Source of the DNA: DATAFF01 sp044870245
GTDB taxonomy: Bacteria > Pseudomonadota > Alphaproteobacteria > Rhizobiales > Aestuariivirgaceae
DNA length: 20,130 nt
Direction: 5' to 3'
Assembly: GCA_044870245.1 (NCBI GenBank)
Contig: JBIOYR010000095.1
Location: forward strand, 1-20,130
The position numbers and the translations under genes are program-made. Of the stretch, positions 1 through 7,389 are shown one piece after another. The notes below the pieces were generated by a model that was not told the DNA's origin, did no database searches, and worked only from the letters and a program-made list of their open reading frames with translations. Numbering within the stretch: the first letter of the stretch is position 1; every line of letters begins with the position of its first letter.

Positions 1-158
1 ATCTGGGCTGGTTCGACGAGGCAAAAGCGGCCGTAGCGAAGATCTTGTCGCTGTCGCCGCGCATGACTGTTTCCCGCATCAGTAAACTGCCGATCCAGGA
101 CGAGACGCGACTTGCTATTTTGCTTGATGGTCTGCGTAAGGCTGGATTGCCGGAATGA
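1..158 (+). CDS. C-terminal fragment of a TPR-containing protein, possibly adenylate/guanylate cyclase-like (partial)
   Basis: The frame is open from base 3 to a TGA at 156-158 and gives 51 residues, so this is the 3' end of a gene that begins before the window. It begins LGWFDEAKAAVAKILSLSPR, a TPR-like helix pair, and ends LRKAGLPE. That ending is common in rhizobial proteins with an N-terminal nucleotide cyclase domain followed by TPR repeats. No catalytic domain lies inside the window, so the cyclase assignment is inference from the tail only; any TPR protein would fit. The stop codon overlaps the ATG of a possible small downstream gene (ATGA at 155-158). Confidence 0.5.
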   Translation, partial: LGWFDEAKAAVAKILSLSPRMTVSRISKLPIQDETRLAILLDGLRKAGLPE

Positions 159-328
159 AATTTCTAGCGCAACTGATCAAACCGACGCCGAAAGTAGTTG
201 GATTTGTGCTGTTGCTACTCTCGATTGGGTCCTATCGATCTCAAGTTCTGACGTTCGTCATTGCTGACGAAAGTCCAACAACAACAACTGGCGGAGCGGA
301 TGGGACCCATTCTCTCTGGACAGTTTGA
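155..328 (+). CDS. Possible small membrane/secreted peptide (57 aa), unrecognised
   Basis: An ATG at 155 overlaps the upstream stop codon (ATGA), an arrangement that suits translational coupling. The frame runs 57 codons to TGA at 326-328. Residues 1-13 carry lysines (MKFLAQLIKPTPK), residues 14-25 are hydrophobic with four consecutive leucines, and the tail is polar with a TTTT run. This looks like a signal anchor or secretion signal with a short polar tail. I recognise no family. A frame this short could be open by chance, so it is reported mainly because of the coupling and the hydrophobic segment. Confidence 0.3.
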   Translation: MKFLAQLIKPTPKVVGFVLLLLSIGSYRSQVLTFVIADESPTTTTGGADGTHSLWTV

Positions 329-383
329 TACAAATAGGTGATACACACGCGCCGACTCAGGGAGGCCGAAAAATCAAGCGGTC

Positions 384-407
384 AGAGGATCTTTCGAATC
401 CTCTTTT
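384..407 (+). terminator. Inverted repeat with short T-run, terminator-like
   Basis: A perfect 7-bp inverted repeat (AGAGGAT at 384-390, ATCCTCT at 398-404) encloses a 7-nt loop and runs into TTTT at 404-407. It lies between the possible small gene ending at 328 and the metallopeptidase start at 466, so it could end transcription from upstream. The T-run is short and the stem is not GC-rich, so termination would be weak. The same bases also resemble the 3' end of a tRNA (see findings). Confidence 0.35.
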
Positions 408-465
408 GGGCGCCAAGTTTGCAAGCAAGCTGTTGATCCGCTTCAAGTTCCTAGTTTCAGCGGTC

Positions 466-1425
466 ATGCGACTCCGTCACAAGGTCGCCTTCGCCGTCAC
501 TATTCTTCTCCTCATTCCCGGGGGCATTTCTTGCTTCGGGGATAACAGCTCCACGTCCGCTCTGGCCGACGGCAAAGGGCGGGTCACGATCATCTACCAC
601 GAGGACACCATCCGACCCGAGAATCGGGATGCGATGAAGAAGATCATGGACTCGGGCGTGTTCCAACGGATGGCGGACCAACTGACGAGCGCTGTGGTGC
701 TGCCCCACGATATCCAAGTGGTCGTCACCGACAATGTGCCCAAGGGCATCGACGATCCGACGACAGAATTGGATGGTCGTCGGATCTTCTGGCCGGCGGC
801 CTTCTCGAAAGAAACAAAGGAAACCCTCGCCAGATTTCTCTCAGCCCGCGACAAGGCTGCGCCCAAGGTCATCCCGCAGGAGAGCTTCACGACTGACGTC
901 CTGAACGTGTGGGGCAGCCAGTTCATCCTGGGCCACGAGCTGGGTCACGCTGTCATCCACCAGCTGAACATCCCGCTTACCGGCTTGGAGGAGGACTCCG
1001 CCGACGGCTTCGCCACCTTCTTCACCGTCAACGACAAGCACACAGGATCCAATGCCGCCCTCGGCGCCGCAGTGCTTTTCGATGCCCTGGGCAGCAAGAG
1101 GCCCAACCTGACCATGGAGGACTTCTCCAGCGACCACGCTGTCATCCTGCAGCGGGTCTATAACTTTCTCTGCTCCGTCCTTGGAAGTGATCCCCAGCGG
1201 CTCCAGTCCCTCGTCACCGACGGCTACCTCCCCGAGTCCCGGGCAATGTTCTGCGCCAAGGAATGGACGCAGCTCAACAACGGGTGGTGGACAATTCTCG
1301 AGCCGCACTTCACCCCCGGCTACAAGAAGCAGACGGAGGCCGTCCGCCAGCAGGCTCGCCAGAACGTTGAGATCGAAAACAACGCGCTGTTCGCCAAGCT
1401 CAGGCAGATGCGCGGACAGCAGTAA
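466..1425 (+). CDS. Exported DUF4344-family putative zinc metallopeptidase
   Basis: The 319-residue product carries the zinc-metallopeptidase motif HELGH at residues 157-161, followed about 14 residues later by EEDSAD (175-180), whose acidic residues would supply the third zinc ligand. This HExxH plus downstream Glu layout within an FILGHELGHAVIHQ context matches the DUF4344 family. The ATG at 466 was chosen because it starts a plausible signal sequence: MRLRHK, a hydrophobic stretch to about residue 18, then GGISC with Cys23. Cys23 might be lipidated, but the residue three before it is Gly, which is atypical for a lipobox. The frame is also open from a TTG at 325, which would bury the signal sequence inside the protein, and no convincing ribosome binding site precedes 466. 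Likely acts in the periplasm or on the envelope; substrate unknown. Confidence 0.75.
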   Translation: MRLRHKVAFAVTILLLIPGGISCFGDNSSTSALADGKGRVTIIYHEDTIRPENRDAMKKIMDSGVFQRMADQLTSAVVLPHDIQVVVTDNVPKGIDDPTTELDGRRIFWPAAFSKETKETLARFLSARDKAAPKVIPQESFTTDVLNVWGSQFILGHELGHAVIHQLNIPLTGLEEDSADGFATFFTVNDKHTGSNAALGAAVLFDALGSKRPNLTMEDFSSDHAVILQRVYNFLCSVLGSDPQRLQSLVTDGYLPESRAMFCAKEWTQLNNGWWTILEPHFTPGYKKQTEAVRQQARQNVEIENNALFAKLRQMRGQQ

Positions 1426-1426
1426 T

Positions 1427-1441
1427 CCACCTCGGGGGTGG
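1427..1441 (+). terminator. Short GC-rich hairpin directly after the metallopeptidase stop codon
   Basis: CCACC at 1427-1431 and GGTGG at 1437-1441 form a 5-bp stem with a 5-nt loop, one base after the TAA. There is no T-run, so it may be a transcript 3'-end stabiliser or a weak terminator, or chance. Confidence 0.25.
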
Positions 1442-1511
1442 CGAAATCGGCCATATGGCCCTATATCAAAATCCGGATCCGGCCGATGGTCGGGCCGAGG
1501 AGCGAAGGGCT

Positions 1512-1706
1512 ATGACGGCGAGAGACGTCTTGAATGCGCTGGGGGTGTTTGCGGTGGTGGCGCTCGCCACCGTGATCGTGCTTGCCCTAATCGCGATCTT
1601 CACCGGCGCGGCCGTCGGCGCCTTTCTGTTCATCTTGGCGGTGGTCGCAGTCGCGTCGATTTGGCAGTCGCTTCGCCGGCCGAACCGCGGCAAGCCCTCT
1701 CCTTAG
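1512..1706 (+). CDS. Small membrane protein with two predicted transmembrane segments, unrecognised
   Basis: The 64-residue product begins MTARDVLNALG and contains two adjacent hydrophobic segments (about residues 10-28 and 31-48) made of Ala, Val, Leu and Ile, then a basic tail (SLRRPNRGK). This predicts an inner-membrane hairpin with a cytoplasmic basic end. The ATG at 1512 is preceded by GAGGAG at 1497-1502, nine bases upstream, a strong ribosome binding site. An in-frame ATG at 1455 would add 19 polar residues but has a weaker upstream sequence. No family is recognised. It lies between the metallopeptidase and rnd with no clear operon link to either. Confidence 0.5.
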   Translation: MTARDVLNALGVFAVVALATVIVLALIAIFTGAAVGAFLFILAVVAVASIWQSLRRPNRGKPSP

Positions 1707-1773
1707 GTTCGCACGCTATAGGTGCATTGCGCAACTCTGGAGCGCGCAAGCATGTGCCTGGGCGGCAGGAGAC

Positions 1774-1801
1774 TTGCGCGCCGCCGAAACCGTGCTAAAC
1801 G
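1774..1801 (+). promoter_or_regulatory. Possible sigma-70-type promoter for the rnd-lpt cluster
   Basis: TTGCGC at 1774-1779 and TAAACG at 1796-1801 are 16 bases apart and resemble the relaxed -35/-10 elements of alphaproteobacterial housekeeping promoters. It sits within the 164-bp gap before rnd and would give a leader of about 60 bases. The match is only moderate, and nothing else in 1707-1870 stands out apart from a small TGCGC/GCGCA inverted repeat. Confidence 0.3.
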
Positions 1802-1870
1802 CTCATTCAACGCCCGAGCCGGTGCTCCCTGCGGGGGCGGCACTTCAGGTTCTAGGGAACTGCGCGGCAA

Positions 1871-2482
1871 ATGCTGGTCAAGCTTTACCGGGGCGACCTG
1901 CCGGCGACGCTCGATCTCGGGCGGGAGGTCGCTATCGACACCGAAACCATGGGGCTCAACCCCCATCGCGACAAGCTCTGCCTCGTCCAGCTCTCATCCG
2001 GGGATGGTGATGCCCATCTTGTTCAGATCGACCGCGAGACCTTTGAAGCGCCGCGCCTCAAGGCCCTGCTGACCGACCCCGGCATTCTCAAGATCTTTCA
2101 TTTCGCCCGCTTCGACGTGGCTGCCCTGAAAGTGTGGCTCGGCATCGATGCAACGCCGATCTACTGCACCAAGATCGCTTCGAAGCTTGCCCGCACCTAC
2201 ACCGACCGGCACGGTCTCAAGGATCTGGTGCGCGAGATGCTCGGCATCGAGATGTCGAAGCAGCAACAGAGTTCCGACTGGGGCCTGCCGGTGCTCTCCG
2301 ACGCCCAGAAACAATATGCTGCCCTCGATGTCATCTATCTGCACGAGATCAGGTCGCGGCTCGATGCCATGCTGAAGCGGGAGAACCGGGCGGAGCTGGC
2401 CCGGGCCTGCTTCAACTTCGTGCCGGTTCGCGCCGCCCTCGATCTCGGCGGTTGGACGGAGGAGGATGTCTTCGCACATTAG
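1871..2482 (+). CDS. rnd: Ribonuclease D (short, single-domain DEDDy 3'-5' exoribonuclease)
   Basis: The 203-residue protein has all three DEDDy exonuclease motifs: Exo I IDTETMGL with Asp23 and Glu25, Exo II FHFARFDVAALK with Asp82, and Exo III YAALDVIYLHEI with Tyr149 and Asp153. These residues bind the two metal ions that cleave RNA from the 3' end, for example in tRNA and other structured-RNA maturation. The protein ends soon after the catalytic domain and lacks the HRDC domains of the roughly 375-residue E. coli enzyme; this short form is usual in alphaproteobacteria at this locus. Its last 17 bases overlap the start of lptC, suggesting coupled translation with the LPS-export genes. Confidence 0.9.
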   Translation: MLVKLYRGDLPATLDLGREVAIDTETMGLNPHRDKLCLVQLSSGDGDAHLVQIDRETFEAPRLKALLTDPGILKIFHFARFDVAALKVWLGIDATPIYCTKIASKLARTYTDRHGLKDLVREMLGIEMSKQQQSSDWGLPVLSDAQKQYAALDVIYLHEIRSRLDAMLKRENRAELARACFNFVPVRAALDLGGWTEEDVFAH

Positions 2483-3110
2483 GGCTGCGCCACGACCGGG
2501 CAAGCGAGGGTCCAGGGTCCGGCTGTCGCTGATCATGAGCTGGGCATTCGTGCTGCTCGCGGGAGTGCTTGTCATCGGGTTCTTCATCAAGGTCGGCACC
2601 TATGAGACCATCCAGCAGCAAGACCCACGGCCTGCTCAGAAGGGGGACAGCGGGGCAGTCAGCCGGACAGCCGTATCGACATCGACCTTTTCGGGCTTTG
2701 ACAAGGAGCAGCAACCCTTCCGGATCTCGGCCGAACAGGCGGTGCGCGACAGCTCCGATCCCGGAGCGGTGGCGCTCGAACAGGTCTCCGGCAATGTCCG
2801 CCGCAGCGACGGCGCCGTCCTCGGTTTTGCCGCCCGCCACGGCCGTTACGTCATGAAAACCAAGCAGCTCAATCTCACTGGCGATGTGCGCCTTGTCTCA
2901 GAAGGACGGTTCGTGGCAAGTCTGAGCGAGGCCGAGGTGGATGTCGAGAACAAGGGGCTCGTGACGCGCAACCCGGTCGTGGTGGAGATGACGGACGGCG
3001 TGATTCGGGCCGGCTATATGGCGATTAGCGAGGATGGCGCGCGGGTGGTGTTCACCGGCGGGGTCAAGGCCAGCTTCGGCAACGATGGCGGCAAGGCGGA
3101 TATGCAATGA
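2466..3110 (+). CDS. lptC: LPS export ABC transporter periplasmic protein LptC
   Basis: The 214-residue product has a basic N-terminus, one transmembrane helix at about residues 21-41, and a periplasmic beta-rich domain that fits the LptC/YrbK fold, including an FRISAEQAV element and alternating strands such as VSGNVRRSDG and LTGDVRLVSEG. LptC receives LPS from the LptBFG ATPase at the inner membrane and hands it to LptA. The gene overlaps rnd by 17 bases and its TGA overlaps the ATG of lptA (ATGA), so the three are likely one transcript. Primary sequence of LptC is weakly conserved; the neighbouring lptA and lptB make the call firm. Confidence 0.88.
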   Translation: MSSHIRAAPRPGKRGSRVRLSLIMSWAFVLLAGVLVIGFFIKVGTYETIQQQDPRPAQKGDSGAVSRTAVSTSTFSGFDKEQQPFRISAEQAVRDSSDPGAVALEQVSGNVRRSDGAVLGFAARHGRYVMKTKQLNLTGDVRLVSEGRFVASLSEAEVDVENKGLVTRNPVVVEMTDGVIRAGYMAISEDGARVVFTGGVKASFGNDGGKADMQ

Positions 3111-3652
3111 AAGCCTCCGCGCTGGCCATGCCGCTCGCCCTGTTTTTGGCCGCCATCGCAGAGGCCCCCGACGCGCTGGCGCAAGCCGTTGATGCTGCAC
3201 CGATTGCGGAGGCGACGCGTCAGGGCCAGAAGGTCGATATCGAGGCGGACAACATGGAGGTCCTTGACAAGCAGGGCAAGGCGATCTTTACCGGCAACGT
3301 CAATGCGGCGCGTGGCGGCGTCACCCTGAAGAGCAACAAGCTCGTTGTCGACTATCTGAAAGGCGGCACCAGCAAGAAGGGCCAGGCCAAGAGCGGCGGC
3401 GGCAACGATGTCACCAATCTCGAGGCAACCGGCAGCGTCGTCATCATCACCCGCACCCAGAAGATTACCGGGGACAAGGCGCTGATCGACGTCAAGGCCA
3501 ACCGCCTGACCGTCGATGGCAATGTCGTCGTGGAGCAGGGCGGCTCGGTGGTAAAGGGCAATCAGCTCGTCGTCGACCTCGCGACCAATCGCAGCCAGAT
3601 GACCGGAGGCCGGGTCAAAGGGCTCTTCACTCCGAGTCAGAAGACCCCATGA
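3107..3652 (+). CDS. lptA: LPS transport periplasmic bridge protein LptA (OstA-like)
   Basis: The 181-residue product has a Sec signal peptide (about residues 1-25, predicted cleavage after ALA) and one OstA/LptA beta-jellyroll domain. The domain shows the typical VDIEADNMEVLDKQGKAIF opening and repeated strand pattern (FTGNVNAARGGV, ATGSVVIITR, VDGNVVVEQGG). LptA subunits form the bridge that carries LPS across the periplasm to the outer-membrane translocon. The start overlaps the lptC stop by four bases. A lysine- and glycine-rich loop (GGTSKKGQAKSGGG, about residues 86-99) interrupts the repeats, a feature seen in alphaproteobacterial homologues. Confidence 0.9.
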   Translation: MKASALAMPLALFLAAIAEAPDALAQAVDAAPIAEATRQGQKVDIEADNMEVLDKQGKAIFTGNVNAARGGVTLKSNKLVVDYLKGGTSKKGQAKSGGGNDVTNLEATGSVVIITRTQKITGDKALIDVKANRLTVDGNVVVEQGGSVVKGNQLVVDLATNRSQMTGGRVKGLFTPSQKTP

Positions 3653-3706
3653 ACCGAAAGGCGCCGCCATGGGCTTTCACCCGATCTTAAGACAATTGGG
3701 GCGCTA

Positions 3707-4486
3707 ATGGGCGCGTGGCGGAACGGTCCTGGCAACACGCCTGAGCCATTCGACGAGCCGGCCGACGATGGTCTTGTGGCGATGGAGCTCGCCAAGGCCT
3801 ATCGGCGCCGGCCGGTGGTGAGGGGGGTCAGCCTCGCCGTCCGTCGCGGAGAGGCCGTGGGATTGCTCGGACCCAACGGCGCGGGAAAGACCACGGTGTT
3901 CTACATGATCACCGGGCTGATCGCCGCCGATGAGGGCATGATCACGCTCGATGGGGCAGATATCACCCATCTGCCGATGTACAAGAGGGCACGCCTCGGC
4001 ATCGGCTACCTGCCCCAGGAAGCGTCGATTTTCCGGGGACTCACGGTTGAGGACAACATCCGAGCCGTTCTCGAGCTCCATGAGGGCAAAAGGGCGGCGC
4101 GCGAGGAGAAACTCCGTGAGTTGCTCGAAGAGTTTCAGATCTCCCATATCCGGCGTTCGCCATCTGTGGCGCTGTCTGGCGGAGAACGCCGACGCACTGA
4201 GATCGCGCGCGCTCTCGCCGCCGAGCCGCAATTCATGCTTCTCGACGAGCCATTTGCCGGAATCGACCCGATTGCGATCAGTGATATCCGCCAGTTGGTG
4301 CGCCAGCTCACCTCTCGGGGAATCGGGGTGCTTATTACGGATCACAACGTGCGCGAGACGCTCGAGCTCATCGACCGGGCACTTATCATCCACGAAGGCC
4401 GGGTCTTGATGGAGGGGGCGCCGGAGGAAATCGTCGCCAGCCCAGACGTCCGGCGCCTTTACCTGGGCGAAGGTTTCAGCCTCTAA
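3707..4486 (+). CDS. lptB: LPS export ABC transporter ATP-binding protein LptB
   Basis: The 259-residue ATPase has Walker A GPNGAGKT at residues 55-62 (Lys61), signature LSGGERRR from residue 156, Walker B MLLDEPFAGID with Asp180 and Glu181, and the switch histidine in LITDHNV at residue 213. LSGGERRR followed by TEIARALA, and the TDHNVRETL motif, are diagnostic of LptB. It powers extraction of LPS from the inner membrane with LptF and LptG, which are not in this window. About 22 residues precede the usual LptB start; GGGG just before the ATG at 3707 supports this start, but an internal start such as Met26 cannot be excluded. A 54-base gap follows lptA. Confidence 0.93.
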   Translation: MGAWRNGPGNTPEPFDEPADDGLVAMELAKAYRRRPVVRGVSLAVRRGEAVGLLGPNGAGKTTVFYMITGLIAADEGMITLDGADITHLPMYKRARLGIGYLPQEASIFRGLTVEDNIRAVLELHEGKRAAREEKLRELLEEFQISHIRRSPSVALSGGERRRTEIARALAAEPQFMLLDEPFAGIDPIAISDIRQLVRQLTSRGIGVLITDHNVRETLELIDRALIIHEGRVLMEGAPEEIVASPDVRRLYLGEGFSL

Positions 4487-4508
4487 TCGGCTCATGGCAG
4501 GAAGCCGA
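4487..4508 (+). other. 6-bp hairpin in the lptB-rpoN gap
   Basis: TCGGCT (4487-4492) and AGCCGA (4503-4508) pair perfectly around a 10-nt loop, starting at the base after the lptB stop codon. No T-run follows. It could act as a weak attenuator or processing site that sets rpoN expression apart from the lpt genes; it may also be chance. Confidence 0.3.
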
Positions 4509-4534
4509 CGACACTCTCCTCCGGGCTATTAGCG

Positions 4535-5950
4535 ATGGCGCTCGTCCAGAAGCTCGAATTGCGCCACGGCCAGTCGCTGGTCATGACGCCGCAGCTGCAG
4601 CAAGCCATCAAGCTCCTGCAGATGTCCAATCTCGAGCTCAAGGCGTTCCTCGAGGAGGAGATCGAGCGCAATCCGCTGCTCGAGCGCGCAAGCGACCCCG
4701 CAGAAGAACCGGCGGCAGCGTCCGCCGCCACCCGGCCCGAGGCTGCCGATGAGCAGGAGCTGGTGTCGATGGTGCCGCAGCTCAAGGATTCCGGATGGCA
4801 GAGCGACCGCACCGGTTCCCGCCTGCCTGCCGTCGACCAGGAATTCGCCGCCACCATCAGTGAGGAACCGACCCTCGCCAGCCACCTCACCGACCAGCTC
4901 AACATCGCCATCACCGACCCGCAGCGCCGACTGGTCGGCGCCAATCTGATCGGCCTGATCGACGAGGCCGGTTATCTCGTCGCTGACCTCGACCAACTGG
5001 CGCAAGGTCTCGGCGTTGAGGTCGCCCTCATCGCGGATGTGCTGCTAGAGCTTCAAGGCTTCGACCCACCGGGCGTGTTCGCCCGCGACCTAAGGGAATG
5101 CCTGAGCCTGCAGTTGAAGGACAAGGATCGCTTCGACCCGGCAATGGAACGGCTCGTCGACAATTTGACATTGGTGGCGCGCCGCGACTTCGCCGCCCTT
5201 TCCACTCTCTGCGGCGTCGATCTCGACGACGTCATGGACATGATAGCCGAGCTGAGGCGCCTCAATCCCAAACCCGGCAACGCTTTTGGCACGGTGGTGG
5301 TGCAGCCGGTCATCGCCGATGTGATCGTCAAGCCGGCGCCCGACGGCGCCTGGCTTGTCGAGCTCAATTCCGAGACCCTTCCGCGCTTTTTGATGAACAG
5401 CCAATACTACGCCACCGTCTCGCGGCGATCGCTCAACCAGGCTGATCGGCTTTATCTCGGCGAATGCCACGCCAATGCCAATTGGCTGTTGCGCAGTCTC
5501 GATCAGCGCGCCCGCACCATTCTGGCAGTGGCGCGCGAGATCGTTCGCCAGCAGGACGGCTTTCTGGTTCACGGCGTCAAGGCGCTGCGGCCCCTCAATC
5601 TCAAGGCGATTGCCGACGCGATCTCGATGCATGAATCGACGGTCAGCAGGGTCACCTCCAACAAATACATCGCCACGCCGCGTGGCACCTTCGAGATGAA
5701 GTATTTTTTCACCGCCGCCATCTCCTCCTCCGCTGGCGGTGATTCCCATTCCGCCGAGGCTGTCCGCCACAGAATCAAGGAGATGGTCGACCGCGAGCTG
5801 CCTGGCAGCGCCCTTTCCGACACGGAAATTGTCGACCGGTTGCGCCAGGATGGCATTGACATAGCCCGCCGTACGGTGGCCAAGTATCGCGACGCGCTTG
5901 GAATTCCCTCTTCAGTGCAACGCCAGCGCGAGCACCGACTGACCCGCTGA
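4535..5950 (+). CDS. rpoN: RNA polymerase sigma-54 factor
   Basis: The 471-residue protein opens with the classic region I (RHGQSLVMTPQLQQAIKLLQ, then ELKAFLEEEIERNPLLE), needed for response to AAA+ activators. An acidic linker follows, then the core-binding domain (about 100-300), the helix-turn-helix region (AIADAISMHESTVSRVTSNK) and the RpoN box ARRTVAKYR at residues 444-452, which reads the -24 promoter element. Length and all three regions are complete, so it should be functional. Sigma-54 drives nitrogen, transport and other regulons. Location between lptB and hpf-ptsN is the standard proteobacterial arrangement and links it to the nitrogen PTS. Confidence 0.95.
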   Translation: MALVQKLELRHGQSLVMTPQLQQAIKLLQMSNLELKAFLEEEIERNPLLERASDPAEEPAAASAATRPEAADEQELVSMVPQLKDSGWQSDRTGSRLPAVDQEFAATISEEPTLASHLTDQLNIAITDPQRRLVGANLIGLIDEAGYLVADLDQLAQGLGVEVALIADVLLELQGFDPPGVFARDLRECLSLQLKDKDRFDPAMERLVDNLTLVARRDFAALSTLCGVDLDDVMDMIAELRRLNPKPGNAFGTVVVQPVIADVIVKPAPDGAWLVELNSETLPRFLMNSQYYATVSRRSLNQADRLYLGECHANANWLLRSLDQRARTILAVAREIVRQQDGFLVHGVKALRPLNLKAIADAISMHESTVSRVTSNKYIATPRGTFEMKYFFTAAISSSAGGDSHSAEAVRHRIKEMVDRELPGSALSDTEIVDRLRQDGIDIARRTVAKYRDALGIPSSVQRQREHRLTR

Positions 5951-5979
5951 GGCAGGCCGGGAAACGGCCATATTGGCAG

Positions 5980-6008
5980 TTGACGTTATTGCCGGGTGCA
6001 ACTAGTGT
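5980..6008 (+). promoter_or_regulatory. Candidate sigma-70 promoter for hpf-ptsN
   Basis: TTGACG at 5980-5985 and TAGTGT at 6003-6008 are separated by exactly 17 bases in the 107-bp rpoN-hpf gap. The -35 element differs from consensus at one position; the -10 element is weaker. It would give a leader of about 43 bases before the hpf ATG, so hpf and ptsN could be transcribed apart from rpoN. Confidence 0.45.
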
Positions 6009-6057
6009 CCGCCCGCTCCGCGCCGGACAGTGGGGAACGTCGGGGAGACGGCACGTC

Positions 6058-6630
6058 ATGAAACTGTTGATCACCGGCAAAAACCTCGACATGGGTGAGT
6101 CGCTGCGCAGCCGCATCGAAGAGCGGATCGCGAGCGGGGTCGAGCGGCTGTTCGATGGCTCGGTAAAGTCCCAGGTCGTCATCGAGAAGCAGCGCGGCTT
6201 CTTCCACTGCGAATGCACCCTCAACCTGCCGACCGGGCTCACCCTGCAAGCGCATGGCCGGGGCGCCGATGCCCATACCGCATTCGATGAGGCGGCATCC
6301 CATCTCGAGCGTCAGCTCAAGCGATACAAGAAGCGCCTCAGAGACCATCAGCAATCGCGGACCGAGCCGGTCAGGGCGTTTGCCGCCGCAAGCTATGTGA
6401 TCGCCGGCAGCGGCGAGGAAACCCCCGAGCTGGACAACCTGTCGCCAACAATCATCGCCGAGACCACGGCCGACATTCCCGAGCTCACGGTTGGAGAAGC
6501 GGTGATGCAGCTTGAGATCTCCAACCTGCCTTTCGTCTTGTTCAGAAACCGGGCCGGCGCCGGATTCAATCTGGTGTATCGGCGTCATGATGGCCATATA
6601 GGCTGGATCGATCCGGGACGGGCAGGATGA
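6058..6630 (+). CDS. hpf: Ribosome hibernation-promoting factor, long form (HPF/RaiA family)
   Basis: The 190-residue product has an N-terminal S30AE/RaiA domain (about residues 1-105, from KLLITGKNLDMGESLRSRIEERI to LKRYKKRLRDH), a variable linker, and a C-terminal dimerisation domain (about 135-190, with EAVMQLEISNLPFVLFRN and NLVYRRHDGHIGWIDP). Long HPF binds the decoding region of idle ribosomes and its C-terminal domain dimerises 70S particles into 100S. The ATG at 6058 was chosen because the family begins exactly here and GGGGAG lies ten bases upstream, although the frame is open further upstream. Four bases separate it from ptsN. Confidence 0.93.
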   Translation: MKLLITGKNLDMGESLRSRIEERIASGVERLFDGSVKSQVVIEKQRGFFHCECTLNLPTGLTLQAHGRGADAHTAFDEAASHLERQLKRYKKRLRDHQQSRTEPVRAFAAASYVIAGSGEETPELDNLSPTIIAETTADIPELTVGEAVMQLEISNLPFVLFRNRAGAGFNLVYRRHDGHIGWIDPGRAG

Positions 6631-6634
6631 TTCC

Positions 6635-7105
6635 ATGCAGCTGAACGAAATCCTCCGTCTGGAAGGCGTGGTGCCAAACCTCAAGGCAGCAAACAAGAAG
6701 CAGCTGCTGCAGGAGCTCGCCACCCATGCCGGCCGCCTCACCAAGCTTGACCCTCGTGGCATCCTCGAGACCTTGCTTCGCCGGGAGAAGCTGGGCTCTA
6801 CTGGTTTTGGCCATGGCATAGCCATACCCCATGGCAAATTTGCTGGAATCGACCGTGTCCACGGCGTCTTTGCCAGGCTCGTCCAGCCCGTCGAGTTCGA
6901 CGCCGTCGATGATCAGCCGGTCGATCTGGTGTTCGCCTTGTTGGCGCCGGAGGCAGCGGGCGCCGACCACCTCAAGGCTCTTGCCCGCATTTCGCGGCTG
7001 TTCCGCGACCAAACTGTTGTCCAGAAGCTTCGGGGTACCACCGACCGCGAGGGGCTCTACGCCATTCTGACCGAACCCGCGGCCTCCGCCCCGCACGCGG
7101 CTTGA
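6635..7105 (+). CDS. ptsN: PTS IIA-like nitrogen regulatory protein (EIIA-Ntr)
   Basis: The 156-residue protein is a single EIIA domain with the phosphorylation site GIAIPHGK, His66. The N-terminus (LNEILRLEGVVPNLKAANKK) and the central FDAVDDQPVDLVFALLAPE match PtsN. It accepts phosphate from the PtsP-PtsO chain and does not itself transport sugar; it tunes potassium and nitrogen physiology by protein contacts. The start lies four bases after hpf, with the ribosome binding site inside the end of hpf. It ends seven bases before the opposing DUF1150 gene, with no visible terminator between them. Confidence 0.94.
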   Translation: MQLNEILRLEGVVPNLKAANKKQLLQELATHAGRLTKLDPRGILETLLRREKLGSTGFGHGIAIPHGKFAGIDRVHGVFARLVQPVEFDAVDDQPVDLVFALLAPEAAGADHLKALARISRLFRDQTVVQKLRGTTDREGLYAILTEPAASAPHAA

Positions 7106-7112
7106 AACAGCG

Positions 7113-7367
7113 CTAATGCACGCTCATCGGCAGGAGATCGTGCTCGAAAGCATTGGCCATCGCCGCCTCGAAGCTTGCTGAGATCGCAAACGGCGTGCCG
7201 TCAGCCATATAGAGGCAGAACAGCTTCGATCCCGACGGCAATTCCACCTGGTCGCCGAGCAGCTCCGAGGCCTGCTCCGGCCCGATCTCGCGAATATAGG
7301 CAACATGACCGTCTCCAAGACCGGCCAGATCGCTCCGGGAGATGACTCTTCTTGTCTGGTTTTCCAT
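7113..7367 (-). CDS. DUF1150 family protein
   Basis: The 84-residue acidic protein matches the DUF1150 pattern, with GLGDGHVAYIREI, a central LPSGSKLFCLYMADGTPFAI core, and SFEAAMANAFEHDLLPMSVH at the end. Function is unknown. The family is largely alphaproteobacterial and commonly sits next to an Hsp20 gene, as here, which suggests a role in protein quality control (inference). I place the start at the ATG at 7367, because GGAG lies five bases upstream; a GTG at 7373 would add two residues but sits on top of that ribosome binding site. It lies just downstream of hsp20 and is likely co-transcribed from the RpoH promoter. Confidence 0.85.
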   Translation of the reverse strand: MENQTRRVISRSDLAGLGDGHVAYIREIGPEQASELLGDQVELPSGSKLFCLYMADGTPFAISASFEAAMANAFEHDLLPMSVH

Positions 7368-7389
7368 GTTCACTCCGCCGGCACTGCCT

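Noticed and set aside
5974..5993. TTGGCA...TTGCC resembling a sigma-54 promoter after rpoN
   Set aside because: The GG and GC dinucleotides are 14 bases apart; sigma-54 promoters need 10. The sigma-70-like TTGACG/TAGTGT pair in the same region fits better.
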